Source: an uncultured Litoreibacter sp. (lineage in GTDB: Bacteria > Pseudomonadota > Alphaproteobacteria > Rhodobacterales > Rhodobacteraceae). Taken from it: a DNA stretch of 64,000 nt. This document shows, in pieces, positions 53,518 to 63,474 of this stretch. The translations under genes were made by a program, and so were the position numbers. The stretch lies in assembly GCA_947501685.1 (NCBI GenBank), contig CANMWQ010000003.1:62001-126000 (forward strand). The letters are read 5' to 3'. Within the stretch, counting starts at the first letter, position 1; each line of letters begins with the position of its first letter. Below the pieces are notes generated by a model. That model was not told where the DNA came from. It did not search any database and was given only the letters and a program-made list of their open reading frames with translations.

Positions 53518-55866
53518 TTGAAGTTGTTTGGAGTGCTCAGATTGGCAGAGGTTGCGGGGCCAGAAAATGTGCCGTCTGACGTATCGGGACCCTCGCATTT
53601 GCTCGGCAAGTCCCTGATATGGTGCGCGGTTTGCGTGCTTCTCATTGCTGTGCTGGTCCCTGAAACGTGGATGTCGCTGTCTTTCGCCGCCTTGGGTTTG
53701 CTTTGCGCCCTCGGTGCTCTGGGCGCGTCTTTTAGGCGCGGTAAGGGAGGGGCGGCAGGGCCCAGATCTGAGCTGAACGACCTGATTTTCCACGACGACC
53801 GCTCCGTTTTTATCACCGCCGCCACCGGCGAGGTGCTGACGCGCAACGCGGCCGCGCGCAAAACCTTCGGCGACGCCGGCGGCGATGTTTTAGAGCAGGT
53901 GATCAGCAAGCAATTGCCCAATCCAAGTGCCGTGATTTTTCGCCTGCAAGCAAAGGCGCTCAGGCTCAACGCTGCGCGCGAGGATATCGTCACCCGCAAT
54001 TCGCGCTTCATTGTCAGTGTCCATAAGCTGACAGAGGACCGGTATCTTTGGGCCCTCGAAGAGAATGCAGATCGTCTTCATCCAGGCCGAGGGGCCGATA
54101 AAGTCAGCCTACCTATGCTCACGGCCAGCGCGTCGGGTACGATCCTTTTCATGAATGAGGCCATGCGCCATCTCGCGGGGTCACGCGCCAAATCGGTGGA
54201 CCGCTTGTTCAAGACGGCGCCCACGCAGTCCGGCGAAAAACATAGCATCCTGACACAGGACGGCGAGAAGACCGTTCAAGTGATCATGGTGGAGGGTGCG
54301 GGCGGGCGCACCGAATATTTCCTGAACCCTGTTGATGAGAATGCCGACGACCCGCGTACGATTGGCAATTTTCTGATGCTAGAGGATTTCCCCGTCGCCC
54401 TGCTGCGGATGCGCCCTGATGGCAAGATTGAAGACGCAAACAAGCTGGCACGGGACCTGCTCAATGTCAGCAGCACACAAAATATGCTTCTGCCCGATCT
54501 GATCGGCGGGTTGGGGCGGCCAATCCTCGATTGGCTTGGCGACGCGGCGGAGGGGAAAGCCCTGCATCAGCCCGAGGTGATGCGCGCCCGCGAAGGCGAA
54601 GAAGAGCGGTATTTGCAGATGTCCTTGGGCCGGGTGCTGCAAGATGGCGAAGTGTCCTTGATCGCGATGGTCACCGATGCCACAGAGCTTAAGACCCTTG
54701 AGGCGCAGTTTGTGCAAAGCCAGAAAATGCAGGCCATTGGCCAATTGGCGGGCGGCGTCGCACATGATTTCAATAACTTGCTGACAGCTATTTCCGGGCA
54801 TTGCGACCTGCTGATGTTGCGCCATGATCCGGGCGATATGGATTACGGCGATCTGGAGCAGATCAATCAAAACGCAAATCGTGCAGCCTCCCTTGTCAGC
54901 CAGTTGCTGGCCTTCTCACGCAAGCAGAACCTCCAGCTTGAAGTGCTTGATATGCGCGACACGCTGTCCGACCTGACCCATCTGCTGAACCGGCTCGTGG
55001 GCGCGCAGATCTCGCTGAACCTGACGCATGACCCGCAATTGCAATCGGTGCGCGCGGATCGGCGGCAGCTTGAGCAGGTGATCATGAACCTGGTGGTCAA
55101 TGCGCGCGATGCGATGGATGGAAATGGGGGCGAAATTTCTATCGAGACGCGAAACGCCAAGCTGCAACGCGACCTCAAGCGCGACCGGGCGATTGTGCCG
55201 CGTGGGGACTATGTGGTCGTCAAAGTGCGTGACAATGGGATGGGCATCCCGTCAGAAAAACTCTCCAAGATTTTCGAGCCGTTCTTCACCACCAAACGCA
55301 CTGGGGAGGGGACCGGGCTTGGCCTGTCCACGGCCTACGGCATCGTCAAGCAGTCGGGTGGGTTCATCTTTGTGGATTCGATCCGAGGCAAAGGATCAGA
55401 ATTCACGATTTTCTTCCCGACCTATGACCGCCCCTCGCTCAGTGACGATAAGGCCGTGGCCGCAGCTCCGGTTGTAGATGTGGGCCCCGTGGATGGCATT
55501 GTCTTGTTGGTAGAAGACGAAGCCCCTGTGCGGGCCTTTGCCAGCCGCGCGCTGCAACTGCGCGGCTTCAAAGTGCTGGAAGCCGAGTCGGGCGAGGAGG
55601 CGTTGGAGGTTCTGAAAGACACCAAGACCCATGTGGATTTGGTGGTCTCGGACGTGGTCATGCCGGGCCTTGATGGGCCCAGCTGGGTAAAAGAGGCCCG
55701 CAAGACACGCCCCGACCTGAAGGTCGTGTTCGTCTCCGGCTACTCGGAAGAGAATTTCAGCGAGAACGAGTCGCATATCCCGAACTCGATCTTCCTGCCC
55801 AAACCGTTTTCATTGGACCAACTGACCTCGACGGTGCGGTCGCAATTGATCGGGCTGGCTGCCTGA
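53518..55866 (+). CDS. cckA: Hybrid histidine kinase CckA
   Basis: Membrane hybrid kinase of 782 aa, the upstream kinase of the alphaproteobacterial CtrA phosphorelay. Two membrane segments lie near residues 30-72 (LIWCAVCVLLIAVLVPE, SLSFAALGLLCALGALG), followed by PAS-like regions. The H box is QLAGGVAHDFNNLLTAISGH, the ATPase has NLVVNARDAM, VRDNGMGIP and GEGTGLGLSTAYGIV, and the receiver aspartate is in LVVSDVVMPGLDGP. The start is TTG 53518, with GTG 53533 as alternative. A stop-overlapping hairpin follows. Confidence 0.93.
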   Translation: MKLFGVLRLAEVAGPENVPSDVSGPSHLLGKSLIWCAVCVLLIAVLVPETWMSLSFAALGLLCALGALGASFRRGKGGAAGPRSELNDLIFHDDRSVFITAATGEVLTRNAAARKTFGDAGGDVLEQVISKQLPNPSAVIFRLQAKALRLNAAREDIVTRNSRFIVSVHKLTEDRYLWALEENADRLHPGRGADKVSLPMLTASASGTILFMNEAMRHLAGSRAKSVDRLFKTAPTQSGEKHSILTQDGEKTVQVIMVEGAGGRTEYFLNPVDENADDPRTIGNFLMLEDFPVALLRMRPDGKIEDANKLARDLLNVSSTQNMLLPDLIGGLGRPILDWLGDAAEGKALHQPEVMRAREGEEERYLQMSLGRVLQDGEVSLIAMVTDATELKTLEAQFVQSQKMQAIGQLAGGVAHDFNNLLTAISGHCDLLMLRHDPGDMDYGDLEQINQNANRAASLVSQLLAFSRKQNLQLEVLDMRDTLSDLTHLLNRLVGAQISLNLTHDPQLQSVRADRRQLEQVIMNLVVNARDAMDGNGGEISIETRNAKLQRDLKRDRAIVPRGDYVVVKVRDNGMGIPSEKLSKIFEPFFTTKRTGEGTGLGLSTAYGIVKQSGGFIFVDSIRGKGSEFTIFFPTYDRPSLSDDKAVAAAPVVDVGPVDGIVLLVEDEAPVRAFASRALQLRGFKVLEAESGEEALEVLKDTKTHVDLVVSDVVMPGLDGPSWVKEARKTRPDLKVVFVSGYSEENFSENESHIPNSIFLPKPFSLDQLTSTVRSQLIGLAA

Positions 55867-55879
55867 CCTGTTTTCAGGC
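55861..55879. terminator. Small hairpin between cckA and the sulfotransferase gene
   Basis: GCCTGA (55861-55866, containing the cckA stop) pairs with TCAGGC (55874-55879), loop CCTGTTT. It fills the whole gap between the convergent genes. Confidence 0.35.
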
Positions 55880-56494
55880 TTACCCGATTGAAAGAGGCCC
55901 CTCCGACAAGGCCGCGTGAATTTGGAAATCCAATGGATAGGCGCGGCGCAATTCCTGTTCCAGCTCATCAGATAAATTTACGGGCGTTGCAGCAGAAATG
56001 TTCCGCTTTTCGAGCTGAACTGGTTCACCCAGCCGGTTTTCCAGAAAGCGCACGAATATGGGCAAGTCCTCGAACTGAAACAGGTGCTGGACGAGCAATT
56101 CACCGTTGTCATCCGTCACGAACCGCCCTTGGGAGCCGAGGTCTGCGTAGGGCGGTCTGGTCTCGCCCAGATAGGCCTCGACGAATTGGTCAAAGCTCAA
56201 CCCGAATGTGCTGTTTGGATGGCCCTTCAAGATGTCGCGCTGCCGATACCGATACCAGCTCGACAACCAGCTGATCGGCTCGCGAAACACTGCGACCGTT
56301 TCCACTGGGCTCAGATCGCCCGGTTCGAACAGGGCGCGAAACCTGCGCTCGTACCGGCGGGCATTCGTGTGCTTCAGCCCTGGAGGGTCCCGCAGAATCA
56401 TCGAGGCCCGGTGCTGAAGCGCATGCTCAATCGAGGTCGTCCCGGTTTTGGGCACCGCAAGATAGGCCAGCCGCTCTTTGTAAAAAATCATCAT
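55880..56494 (-). CDS. Sulfotransferase-family protein
   Basis: Protein of 204 aa. The PAPS 5'-phosphosulfate-binding loop is YLAVPKTGTTSIEHAL near residue 11, and the 3'-phosphate-binding segment is VAVFREPISWLSSWYRYRQRD. The distal region (YADLGSQGRFVTDDNGELLVQHLFQFEDL) fits Roseobacter sulfotransferase-like proteins. Acceptor unknown. Convergent with cckA, divergent from recA. Confidence 0.75.
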   Translation of the reverse strand: MMIFYKERLAYLAVPKTGTTSIEHALQHRASMILRDPPGLKHTNARRYERRFRALFEPGDLSPVETVAVFREPISWLSSWYRYRQRDILKGHPNSTFGLSFDQFVEAYLGETRPPYADLGSQGRFVTDDNGELLVQHLFQFEDLPIFVRFLENRLGEPVQLEKRNISAATPVNLSDELEQELRRAYPLDFQIHAALSEGPLSIG

Positions 56495-56634
56495 CAGACT
56501 GCCCGGCCATATTCTTTTCGGTCTTTTCCAATGAAAACCCGGTTCTCAGTTCCGTATCAACCAATCTTTAACCAAGAGGCCCCAAAGATTTTTCAGAAAG
56601 ATATTGAACTGTTCTGCTTTTGGTCCCATAACGA

Positions 56635-56649
56635 GAACAAGAATAGAAC
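56635..56649. promoter_or_regulatory. LexA (SOS) box upstream of recA
   Basis: GAAC-N7-GAAC, which on the other strand reads GTTCTATTCTTGTTC, the alphaproteobacterial LexA direct repeat GTTC-N7-GTTC. It lies 50 bp before the recA start. Confidence 0.8.
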
Positions 56650-56699
56650 AAACGCGGTGATTGTTCCCGGAATGGGGACATGAAATAAGGGTTGGAACA

Positions 56700-57794
56700 A
56701 TGGCTACAGCAGAACTTTTGAACATGAGCAGCAAATCAGACAGCAACAAGCAAAAAGCGCTGGATTCGGCGCTTGCACAGATCGAGCGCCAGTTTGGCAA
56801 AGGCTCGATCATGAAGCTTGGTGATGAGAACGCGATACAGGAGATCGAGGCCACCTCGACCGGATCTCTCGGCCTTGATATCGCACTTGGCATAGGCGGG
56901 CTGCCGAAAGGTCGGATCGTCGAGATCTACGGCCCGGAAAGCTCTGGTAAAACCACGCTGACGCTGCATTGCGTCGCGGAAGAGCAAAAGAAAGGTGGGG
57001 TTTGCGCCTTTGTGGATGCGGAGCACGCGCTTGATCCGCAATATGCCAAGAAGCTTGGCGTGGATCTGGACGAGCTGTTGATCAGCCAGCCTGATACAGG
57101 CGAGCAGGCGCTCGAGATTGTCGACACGCTGGTGCGCTCCGGCGCGGTCAATATGATCGTCGTGGACTCGGTCGCGGCCCTGACGCCGAAATCCGAGCTG
57201 GAAGGCGATATGGGCGACAGCTCCGTTGGGGTTCATGCGCGGCTGATGAGCCAAGCGATGCGCAAGCTGACGGGTTCGATCTCACGCTCGAACTGTATGG
57301 TCATTTTTATCAACCAAATCCGGATGAAAATTGGGGTGATGTTTGGCTCTCCTGAGACGACAACGGGCGGCAATGCGCTGAAATTCTATTCCTCCGTACG
57401 GCTGGATATTCGCCGGATCGGTGCGATCAAGGACCGCGACGAGGTGGTCGGCAATGCGACCCGCGTTAAGGTGGTTAAGAACAAGGTGGCACCGCCGTTC
57501 AAACAGGTCGAATTTGACATCATGTATGGTGAGGGCATCTCGAAAATGGGTGAGCTGCTTGATCTTGGGGTCAAGGCTGGCGTGGTTGACAAATCCGGCG
57601 CGTGGTTCAGCTATGGCGACGAGCGGATCGGGCAAGGGCGTGAGAACGCCAAGAGCTTCCTGAAAGAGAACTCGCAGTTTGCCTTGGAGATTGAAGACAA
57701 GATTCGGGCAGCCCATGGTTTGGAATTCGACATGCCCGAAAAAGACGCCGATCTGGCATTGGTGGAAGATGAAGAGACGCCACCTGAGGAATAG
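56700..57794 (+). CDS. recA: RecA recombinase
   Basis: DNA-strand-exchange ATPase of 364 aa. Walker A is GPESSGKTT near residue 78, Walker [11 protein letters not shown], and loop L2 is [16 protein letters not shown]. The acidic tail ([13 protein letters not shown]) is typical. Start at ATG 56700 ([12 protein letters not shown]). It is preceded by a LexA box and followed by an intrinsic terminator. Confidence 0.97.
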   Translation: MATAELLNMSSKSDSNKQKALDSALAQIERQFGKGSIMKLGDENAIQEIEATSTGSLGLDIALGIGGLPKGRIVEIYGPESSGKTTLTLHCVAEEQKKGGVCAFVDAEHALDPQYAKKLGVDLDELLISQPDTGEQALEIVDTLVRSGAVNMIVVDSVAALTPKSELEGDMGDSSVGVHARLMSQAMRKLTGSISRSNCMVIFINQIRMKIGVMFGSPETTTGGNALKFYSSVRLDIRRIGAIKDRDEVVGNATRVKVVKNKVAPPFKQVEFDIMYGEGISKMGELLDLGVKAGVVDKSGAWFSYGDERIGQGRENAKSFLKENSQFALEIEDKIRAAHGLEFDMPEKDADLALVEDEETPPEE

Positions 57795-57876
57795 TAAGTA
57801 GCCGCGTAATCGGTCGGAGACGGGCACTCTTGAAAGCTCCGGTTCTGCATCTTGCAGAGCTATAATACTCGGAAAA

Positions 57877-57905
57877 GGGCGGTCTCCCGGGGCCGTCCTT
57901 TTTTT
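57877..57905 (+). terminator. Intrinsic terminator downstream of recA
   Basis: Stem GGGCGGTC / GGCCGTCC (57877-57884 with 57891-57898, two wobbles), loop TCCCGG, followed by seven T. It ends the recA transcript before alaS. Confidence 0.85.
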
Positions 57906-58004
57906 GTGTCGCGCCGGGCCCGGACGTTCGGGTGCTGTGGACTATCGCCAGATGCGGCGATAAACCCGTCGGCAACCATAATTTAAGCGCAATGGACGTC
58001 CCCC

Positions 58005-60653
58005 ATGACCAGCCTGAACGACATCCGGTCCACCTTCCTGTCCTATTTTGAAAAGCACGGACATGCGGTCCAGCCGTCCAGCCCGCTTGTGCCACGCAAC
58101 GACCCGACGCTGATGTTTGTCAATTCAGGCATGGTGCAGTTCAAAAACCTGTTCACCGGGCTGGAAACACGCGACTATTCCCGCGCTACCACGGCGCAAA
58201 AATGCGTGCGGGCCGGGGGCAAGCATAATGATCTGGACAATGTCGGCTACACGGCGCGGCACCACACGTTTTTTGAAATGCTCGGCAATTTCAGCTTCGG
58301 CGATTATTTCAAGGAGGAGGCGATCCCCTTCGCGTGGAACCTGATCACCAAGGAATTCGGGATCGACAAGGACCGTTTGTCGGTGACGGTTTACCACACG
58401 GATGACGAGGCGTTCGACATTTGGAAAAAGCTCGGTGTTCCGGAAGAGCGGATTATCCGCATCGCGACCTCGGATAATTTCTGGCAAATGGGGCCGACGG
58501 GTCCTTGTGGGCCCTGTACTGAGATTTTCTATGATCATGGCGATCACATCTGGGGGGGGCCTCCGGGCTCGCCGGAGGAAGATGGCGACAGGTTCATCGA
58601 GATCTGGAACATCGTCTTCATGCAGAACGAGCAGTTCGAAGATGGCCCCATGCGGGCGCTGGACATGCAGTCGATCGACACCGGCATGGGGCTGGAACGC
58701 ATCGCGGCGCTGATGCAGGGCAGCCACGACAATTACGACACCGACCTGTTCAAAGCCTTGATCGAGGCCTCTGCCAATGCGTCAGGCGTTGACCCTTACG
58801 GCGATGAGAATGTGCATCACCGGGTAATTGCGGATCATTTGCGTTCCACGTCGTTTTTGATCGCGGATGGGGTGTTGCCGTCAAAAGACGGGCGGGGCTA
58901 TGTACTCCGCCGGATCATGCGCCGCGCCATGCGGCATGCGCATTTGCTGGGGGTGCAGGACCCGCTGATGTACCGGCTGGTGCCAGAACTGGTCACGCAG
59001 ATGGGCGCGGCCTATCCTGAATTGCGTCAGGCTCAACCGATGATCGAAGAGACCTTGCGCGCCGAGGAGACCCGCTTCCGCGAAACCCTCGACCGTGGCC
59101 TCAAGCTGCTGGATGACGAGCTGGACGGGATGCCGGAAGGAGCGGAGCTGTCGGGGACGTCAGCGTTCAAACTCTATGACACGTTTGGGTTCCCCCTGGA
59201 CCTGACGCAGGACGCGTTGCGCGAGAAGGGCCGCAGCGTGGATGTCGCCGGGTTTGATGCGGCGATGGAAGAGCAAAAAGCCAAGGCGCGCGCGTCCTGG
59301 TCCGGCTCCGGCGAGGCGGCGGATGCAACGGTTTGGTTCGACGTGGCTGACGCGCATGGGGCGACAGATTTTCTGGGCTATGACACGGAGCTGGCCGAGG
59401 GTCAGATCGTGGCGATCATCAAGGACGGCGTTCAGGTCGAGAAGGCCAACGCTGGCGAAGCCGTGCAGATCGCAACCAACCAGACGCCGTTCTATGCCGA
59501 AAGCGGCGGTCAGGTGGGCGACACGGGCGTGCTGAGGCTTGGCGACGCGACCGCGCGCGTGACAGAGACCCGCAAAACCGCCGATGTGTTCATCCATTTT
59601 GCCACAATTGAGTCAGGCACATTTAGCAAAGGCGACGGGGTCGAAATGGTCGTGGACCACGCCCGACGCAGCATGATCCGCGCCAACCACTCCGCCACGC
59701 ATTTGTTGCATGAGGCCTTGCGCGTGGCTTTGGGCGAGCATGTCGCGCAGCGGGGCTCGCTGAACGCGCCGGACAGATTGCGGTTTGATTTCAGCCACGG
59801 CAAGGCGCTTAGCCCGCAGGAACTCACCCGCATTGAGCAGGATGTGAACGCCTATATTCGCCAGAACAGCGCCGTGGAGACCCGGATCATGACGCCGGAT
59901 GCGGCGCGGGAACTGGGGGCACAAGCGCTCTTTGGAGAGAAATACGGCGACGAGGTGCGTGTTGTCTCCATGGGCCATGCGGAGACGGGCAAGGGCGCCG
60001 ATGGCCAGACCTATTCGCTGGAACTTTGCGGCGGGACACATGTCGCGCGCACGGGTGATATCGGTGCGTTTGTGGCGCTTGGCGACAGCGCGTCCTCCTC
60101 CGGGGTGCGCCGGATCGAGGCGCTGACGGGCGAAGCCGCTCTTGCCCATTTGCGGATGCAGGATACGCGTTTGGCGGACGTGGCCGCCGGTTTGAAAGCG
60201 CGCCCCGAAGACGTGCCGGAGCGCGTGAAAGCCTTGCAGGAAGAACGCCGAGCTTTGCAAAACGAAGTAGCGCAACTGCGCCGCGACGTGGCGATGGGCG
60301 GCGGTGCGGTTGAGGTCTCAGACAAAGATGTCGGCGGGGTCACCTTCGTGGCGCAGGCTTTGAGCGGTGTCAGCGGTAAGGACCTGCCCGCGATGATTGA
60401 TGAGCATAAAGCGCGCATTGGCTCTGGCGCGGTGCTGTTGATTGCCGACACAGGCGGCAAGGCCGCCGTGGCCGCAGGCGTCACGGCTGACCTGACGGAA
60501 ACTCTGTCAGCGGTGGATCTGGTCCGCGCGGCAGTGGCCGAACTGGGCGGCAAGGGCGGCGGTGGCCGTCCCGACATGGCGCAGGGCGGCGGCGCGGATG
60601 CAACGAATGCGGAGGCCGCAATCGCTGCGGCGCAAGCGGTCATAGAAGGATAA
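58005..60653 (+). CDS. alaS: Alanyl-tRNA synthetase
   Basis: Class II synthetase of 882 aa. The catalytic domain opens [16 protein letters not shown] with [36 protein letters not shown]-type motif 2 region and the GMGLERIA motif 3. The editing domain carries [11 protein letters not shown] and the zinc-binding [13 protein letters not shown]. The C-Ala domain ends Gly-rich ([16 protein letters not shown]). Followed by a DUF1330 gene after 7 bp. Confidence 0.96.
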   Translation: MTSLNDIRSTFLSYFEKHGHAVQPSSPLVPRNDPTLMFVNSGMVQFKNLFTGLETRDYSRATTAQKCVRAGGKHNDLDNVGYTARHHTFFEMLGNFSFGDYFKEEAIPFAWNLITKEFGIDKDRLSVTVYHTDDEAFDIWKKLGVPEERIIRIATSDNFWQMGPTGPCGPCTEIFYDHGDHIWGGPPGSPEEDGDRFIEIWNIVFMQNEQFEDGPMRALDMQSIDTGMGLERIAALMQGSHDNYDTDLFKALIEASANASGVDPYGDENVHHRVIADHLRSTSFLIADGVLPSKDGRGYVLRRIMRRAMRHAHLLGVQDPLMYRLVPELVTQMGAAYPELRQAQPMIEETLRAEETRFRETLDRGLKLLDDELDGMPEGAELSGTSAFKLYDTFGFPLDLTQDALREKGRSVDVAGFDAAMEEQKAKARASWSGSGEAADATVWFDVADAHGATDFLGYDTELAEGQIVAIIKDGVQVEKANAGEAVQIATNQTPFYAESGGQVGDTGVLRLGDATARVTETRKTADVFIHFATIESGTFSKGDGVEMVVDHARRSMIRANHSATHLLHEALRVALGEHVAQRGSLNAPDRLRFDFSHGKALSPQELTRIEQDVNAYIRQNSAVETRIMTPDAARELGAQALFGEKYGDEVRVVSMGHAETGKGADGQTYSLELCGGTHVARTGDIGAFVALGDSASSSGVRRIEALTGEAALAHLRMQDTRLADVAAGLKARPEDVPERVKALQEERRALQNEVAQLRRDVAMGGGAVEVSDKDVGGVTFVAQALSGVSGKDLPAMIDEHKARIGSGAVLLIADTGGKAAVAAGVTADLTETLSAVDLVRAAVAELGGKGGGGRPDMAQGGGADATNAEAAIAAAQAVIEG

Positions 60654-60660
60654 CCCCCCC

Positions 60661-60951
60661 ATGCCAACGGCTCTTTGGATTGCCCATGTGAAGGTCACCG
60701 ACCCTGACAGCTACGCGAAATATGCAAAGCTCGCGACCGGGGCGATTGCCGCCCATGGCGGCGTGTTTCTGGCGCGCAATGGGACGTATGAACAGCTTGA
60801 GGGAAATGACCGCGCGCGCAATGTCGTGGCCCGTTTCCCCAGCCTTCAGGCGGCGCACGACTGCTACTATTCGCCCGCCTATCAAGAGGCGCTGAGCCAC
60901 GCGCGAGACGCCTCAGAGCGGGATCTGACGATCCTCGAAGAACTGGAATAG
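60661..60951 (+). CDS. DUF1330 family protein
   Basis: Small protein of 96 aa with the dimeric ferredoxin-like fold of DUF1330 (ALWIAHVKVTDPDSYAKYAKL, HGGVFLARNGTYEQLEG, VVARFPSLQAAHDCYYSPAYQEA). Function not established. It lies directly after alaS with only 7 bp between. Confidence 0.85.
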   Translation: MPTALWIAHVKVTDPDSYAKYAKLATGAIAAHGGVFLARNGTYEQLEGNDRARNVVARFPSLQAAHDCYYSPAYQEALSHARDASERDLTILEELE

Positions 60952-61055
60952 CGCGTTGCGAAATGTCGCAGTGAGGCAAGTTTTGTCGTCCGCTGGGCAA
61001 GAAACACGTGGCCGCGCGCGTCAGTCTTGAGCAAACAAGGCAAGGACCGCACGCC

Positions 61056-63467
61056 ATGAAAACCCATGCACAAGCCGTTGTCATCGGAGGCGGCGTCATT
61101 GGCTGCTCGATCCTCTATCACCTCACCAAGCTGGGCTGGAGCGATGTGGTGTTGCTGGAACGCGACGAGCTGACCTCTGGCTCCACTTGGCATGCGGCAG
61201 CCAATATTCACGGGCTGCACGACAATAACAACATCACCCGCATCCAGAATTACACTATGGATCTCTACAATGCGCTGGAAGCCGAGACGGGTCAAAGCTG
61301 CGGCGTGTTCCAGCCGGGCTCGCTCTATCTGGCCCAAACCGAGGCGCGTGAGCATCAGTTGCGTCTGCAAGCGGCCAAGGCCAAATATTACGGGCTGAAC
61401 TTTCACGAGGTAGACCGTGCAGAGGCCGAACGGCTGCACCCGCTGGTTGATTATGACGGTATCCGCTGCATCATGTTCGAGCCCTCGGGCGGCAATGTGG
61501 ACCCGAGCGGCGTTACCAACGCCTATGCCACCGGCGCGCGGCAAAACGGGGCGGAAATTTACCGCTTCACGCCGGTCACCGCGACAGATCAGCAAGCCGA
61601 TGGCACATGGGTGGTCAAGACGCCGAAGGGCGATATTGTCACCCCCGTCGTGGTCAATGCGGCAGGTCTCTGGGGGCGCGAGGTGGCCGCCTTGGCCGGG
61701 ATCACGCTGCCCTTGCAGCCGACGGAGCACCAGTATTTCGTGACTGAAACCATTGCGGAGGTCGCGGCGATGGACCGTCGCTTGCCCTCCGTGGCGGACC
61801 GGGATGGCGAATATTACCTGCGCCAAGAGGGGCAGGGGTTGCTGGTCGGGGCCTATGAAAAAGACCTGAAATTCTGGGCGGAAGACGGCACTCCGCAGGG
61901 CTTTGGCCATGAGCTCTTTGCCGATGATCTGGAGCGGATCGAGCCCAACATGATGCGCGCCATCGACCGGGTGCCGGTGATCGGATCAGCGGGCATCAAG
62001 CGGGTGATCAACGGCCCGATGATCTGGTCGCCTGACAGCAACGCGCTGTTCGGGCCGGTGCCCGAGCTGAAGGGCTATTTCTGCTGCAACGGCATCATTC
62101 CGGGTTTTTCGCAATCGGGTGGCTTGGGCTCGCTCAGCGCGGAATGGATCGTGACCGGGGAAGCACATCTCGACATGTTCCCGTGGGATATGGCGCGGTT
62201 TGGCGCATGGGCGGATGCCAAATTCACCAAGGCGCGGGTGGGCGATCAATATGCCAATCGCTTCTCCATCCATTTCCCCAATGAGGAACGCAGCGCGGGC
62301 CGTCCGGCGCGTACGCGGCCGATCTACGACATGCAGGCCAAGATGGGCGCGGTGTTCGGGCTGAATTACGGCTGGGAGCATCCGCTCTGGTTCGCGGACA
62401 CCCCCGGCCAGCAGGACACGAACGGCTTCACCCGACAAAACTGGTTCGAGCCAGTGGGCGCGGAGTGCCACATGCTGCGCGACCACGCGGGGATCATCGA
62501 CATCTCCAATTTTGCAAAATACAGCGTCACCGGGGCAGGGGCCGCCGATTGGCTCAACGCGATTTTCGCGAACACCATGCCCAAGGAAACGGGCCGATCT
62601 TGCCTGACGCCTCTCATCGGGGTGCGCGGCGGGATTGCCGGAGATTTCACCGTCACCAAGCTGGGGGAGGAAGATTTTCTCATCATCGGTTCCGGCATGG
62701 CGGAGCGCTACCATCTGCGGTTTTTCAACGCCGTGCCGCGCCCCGACAGCGTGATGTTCGAGAGCAAGACGAAAGCCATGTGCGGCTTCAACGTCGCGGG
62801 CCCAGAGAGCCGCGCACTGCTGGAGCGGCTGACAAACGCGTCGCTGGCAACGCCCGATTTCCCCTTCATGCGCAGCCAGAAGATCACCCTGGCGGGAGTT
62901 GATCTGGTGGCGCTCAGGGTCTCTTTTACCGGCGATCTTGGCTGGGAGCTGCATTGCCGAGCCGAAGACCAGATCAGGCTTTATGAGGCCTTGCTGGAGG
63001 CAGGCAAAGCCGTGGGGGCCGGGCCGGTTGGCTCGCGCGCGTTGATGTCATTGCGGGTTGAAAAGGGCTACGGCTCATGGAGCCGCGAATATTCCCCCGA
63101 ATACTGGCCGCAGGAGGTGGGGCTTGATCGGCTGATCAAGCTCGACAAGGAATTCCTGAACAAAGCCGCCTACATGGCCCTCAAGGACAACGCCCCGCGC
63201 GAGACATTGCAGATCGTCGAGGTACTGGAGCCGGGCAATGCTGACGCCAAAGGCGGGGAGCCGATCTTTTTGCCCGACGGCACCCCCGCGGGCCGCGTGA
63301 CCTCCGGCACCTATGGCTACAGCGTCGATAAGTCGCTGGCGCTGTGCTTTCTGAAAGGCGTGCAGCCGGGGGCCGAGGTCGACGTGATGATCCTTGGCCG
63401 CCCGCATCGCGGTGTCGTATTGGCAGAGCCCCCCTTCGATCCGAAAGGGATGAAGCTTAGGGCATAG
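61056..63467 (+). CDS. FAD oxidoreductase-GcvT fusion (dimethylglycine/sarcosine dehydrogenase-like)
   Basis: Protein of 803 aa. The N-terminal DAO domain opens AVVIGGGVIGCSILYHLTKLGW. LTSGSTWHAAANIHGLHDN holds the histidine that carries covalent FAD in dimethylglycine and sarcosine dehydrogenases. The C-terminal half is a tetrahydrofolate-binding GcvT domain (DHAGIIDISNFAKYSVTG, LGWELHCRAEDQIRLYEALLEAG, RALMSLRVEKGYGSW). It would oxidatively demethylate an N-methyl amine and hand formaldehyde to folate. Start at ATG 61056. Substrate assignment is by family. Confidence 0.87.
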   Translation: MKTHAQAVVIGGGVIGCSILYHLTKLGWSDVVLLERDELTSGSTWHAAANIHGLHDNNNITRIQNYTMDLYNALEAETGQSCGVFQPGSLYLAQTEAREHQLRLQAAKAKYYGLNFHEVDRAEAERLHPLVDYDGIRCIMFEPSGGNVDPSGVTNAYATGARQNGAEIYRFTPVTATDQQADGTWVVKTPKGDIVTPVVVNAAGLWGREVAALAGITLPLQPTEHQYFVTETIAEVAAMDRRLPSVADRDGEYYLRQEGQGLLVGAYEKDLKFWAEDGTPQGFGHELFADDLERIEPNMMRAIDRVPVIGSAGIKRVINGPMIWSPDSNALFGPVPELKGYFCCNGIIPGFSQSGGLGSLSAEWIVTGEAHLDMFPWDMARFGAWADAKFTKARVGDQYANRFSIHFPNEERSAGRPARTRPIYDMQAKMGAVFGLNYGWEHPLWFADTPGQQDTNGFTRQNWFEPVGAECHMLRDHAGIIDISNFAKYSVTGAGAADWLNAIFANTMPKETGRSCLTPLIGVRGGIAGDFTVTKLGEEDFLIIGSGMAERYHLRFFNAVPRPDSVMFESKTKAMCGFNVAGPESRALLERLTNASLATPDFPFMRSQKITLAGVDLVALRVSFTGDLGWELHCRAEDQIRLYEALLEAGKAVGAGPVGSRALMSLRVEKGYGSWSREYSPEYWPQEVGLDRLIKLDKEFLNKAAYMALKDNAPRETLQIVEVLEPGNADAKGGEPIFLPDGTPAGRVTSGTYGYSVDKSLALCFLKGVQPGAEVDVMILGRPHRGVVLAEPPFDPKGMKLRA

Positions 63468-63474
63468 GCAAACG

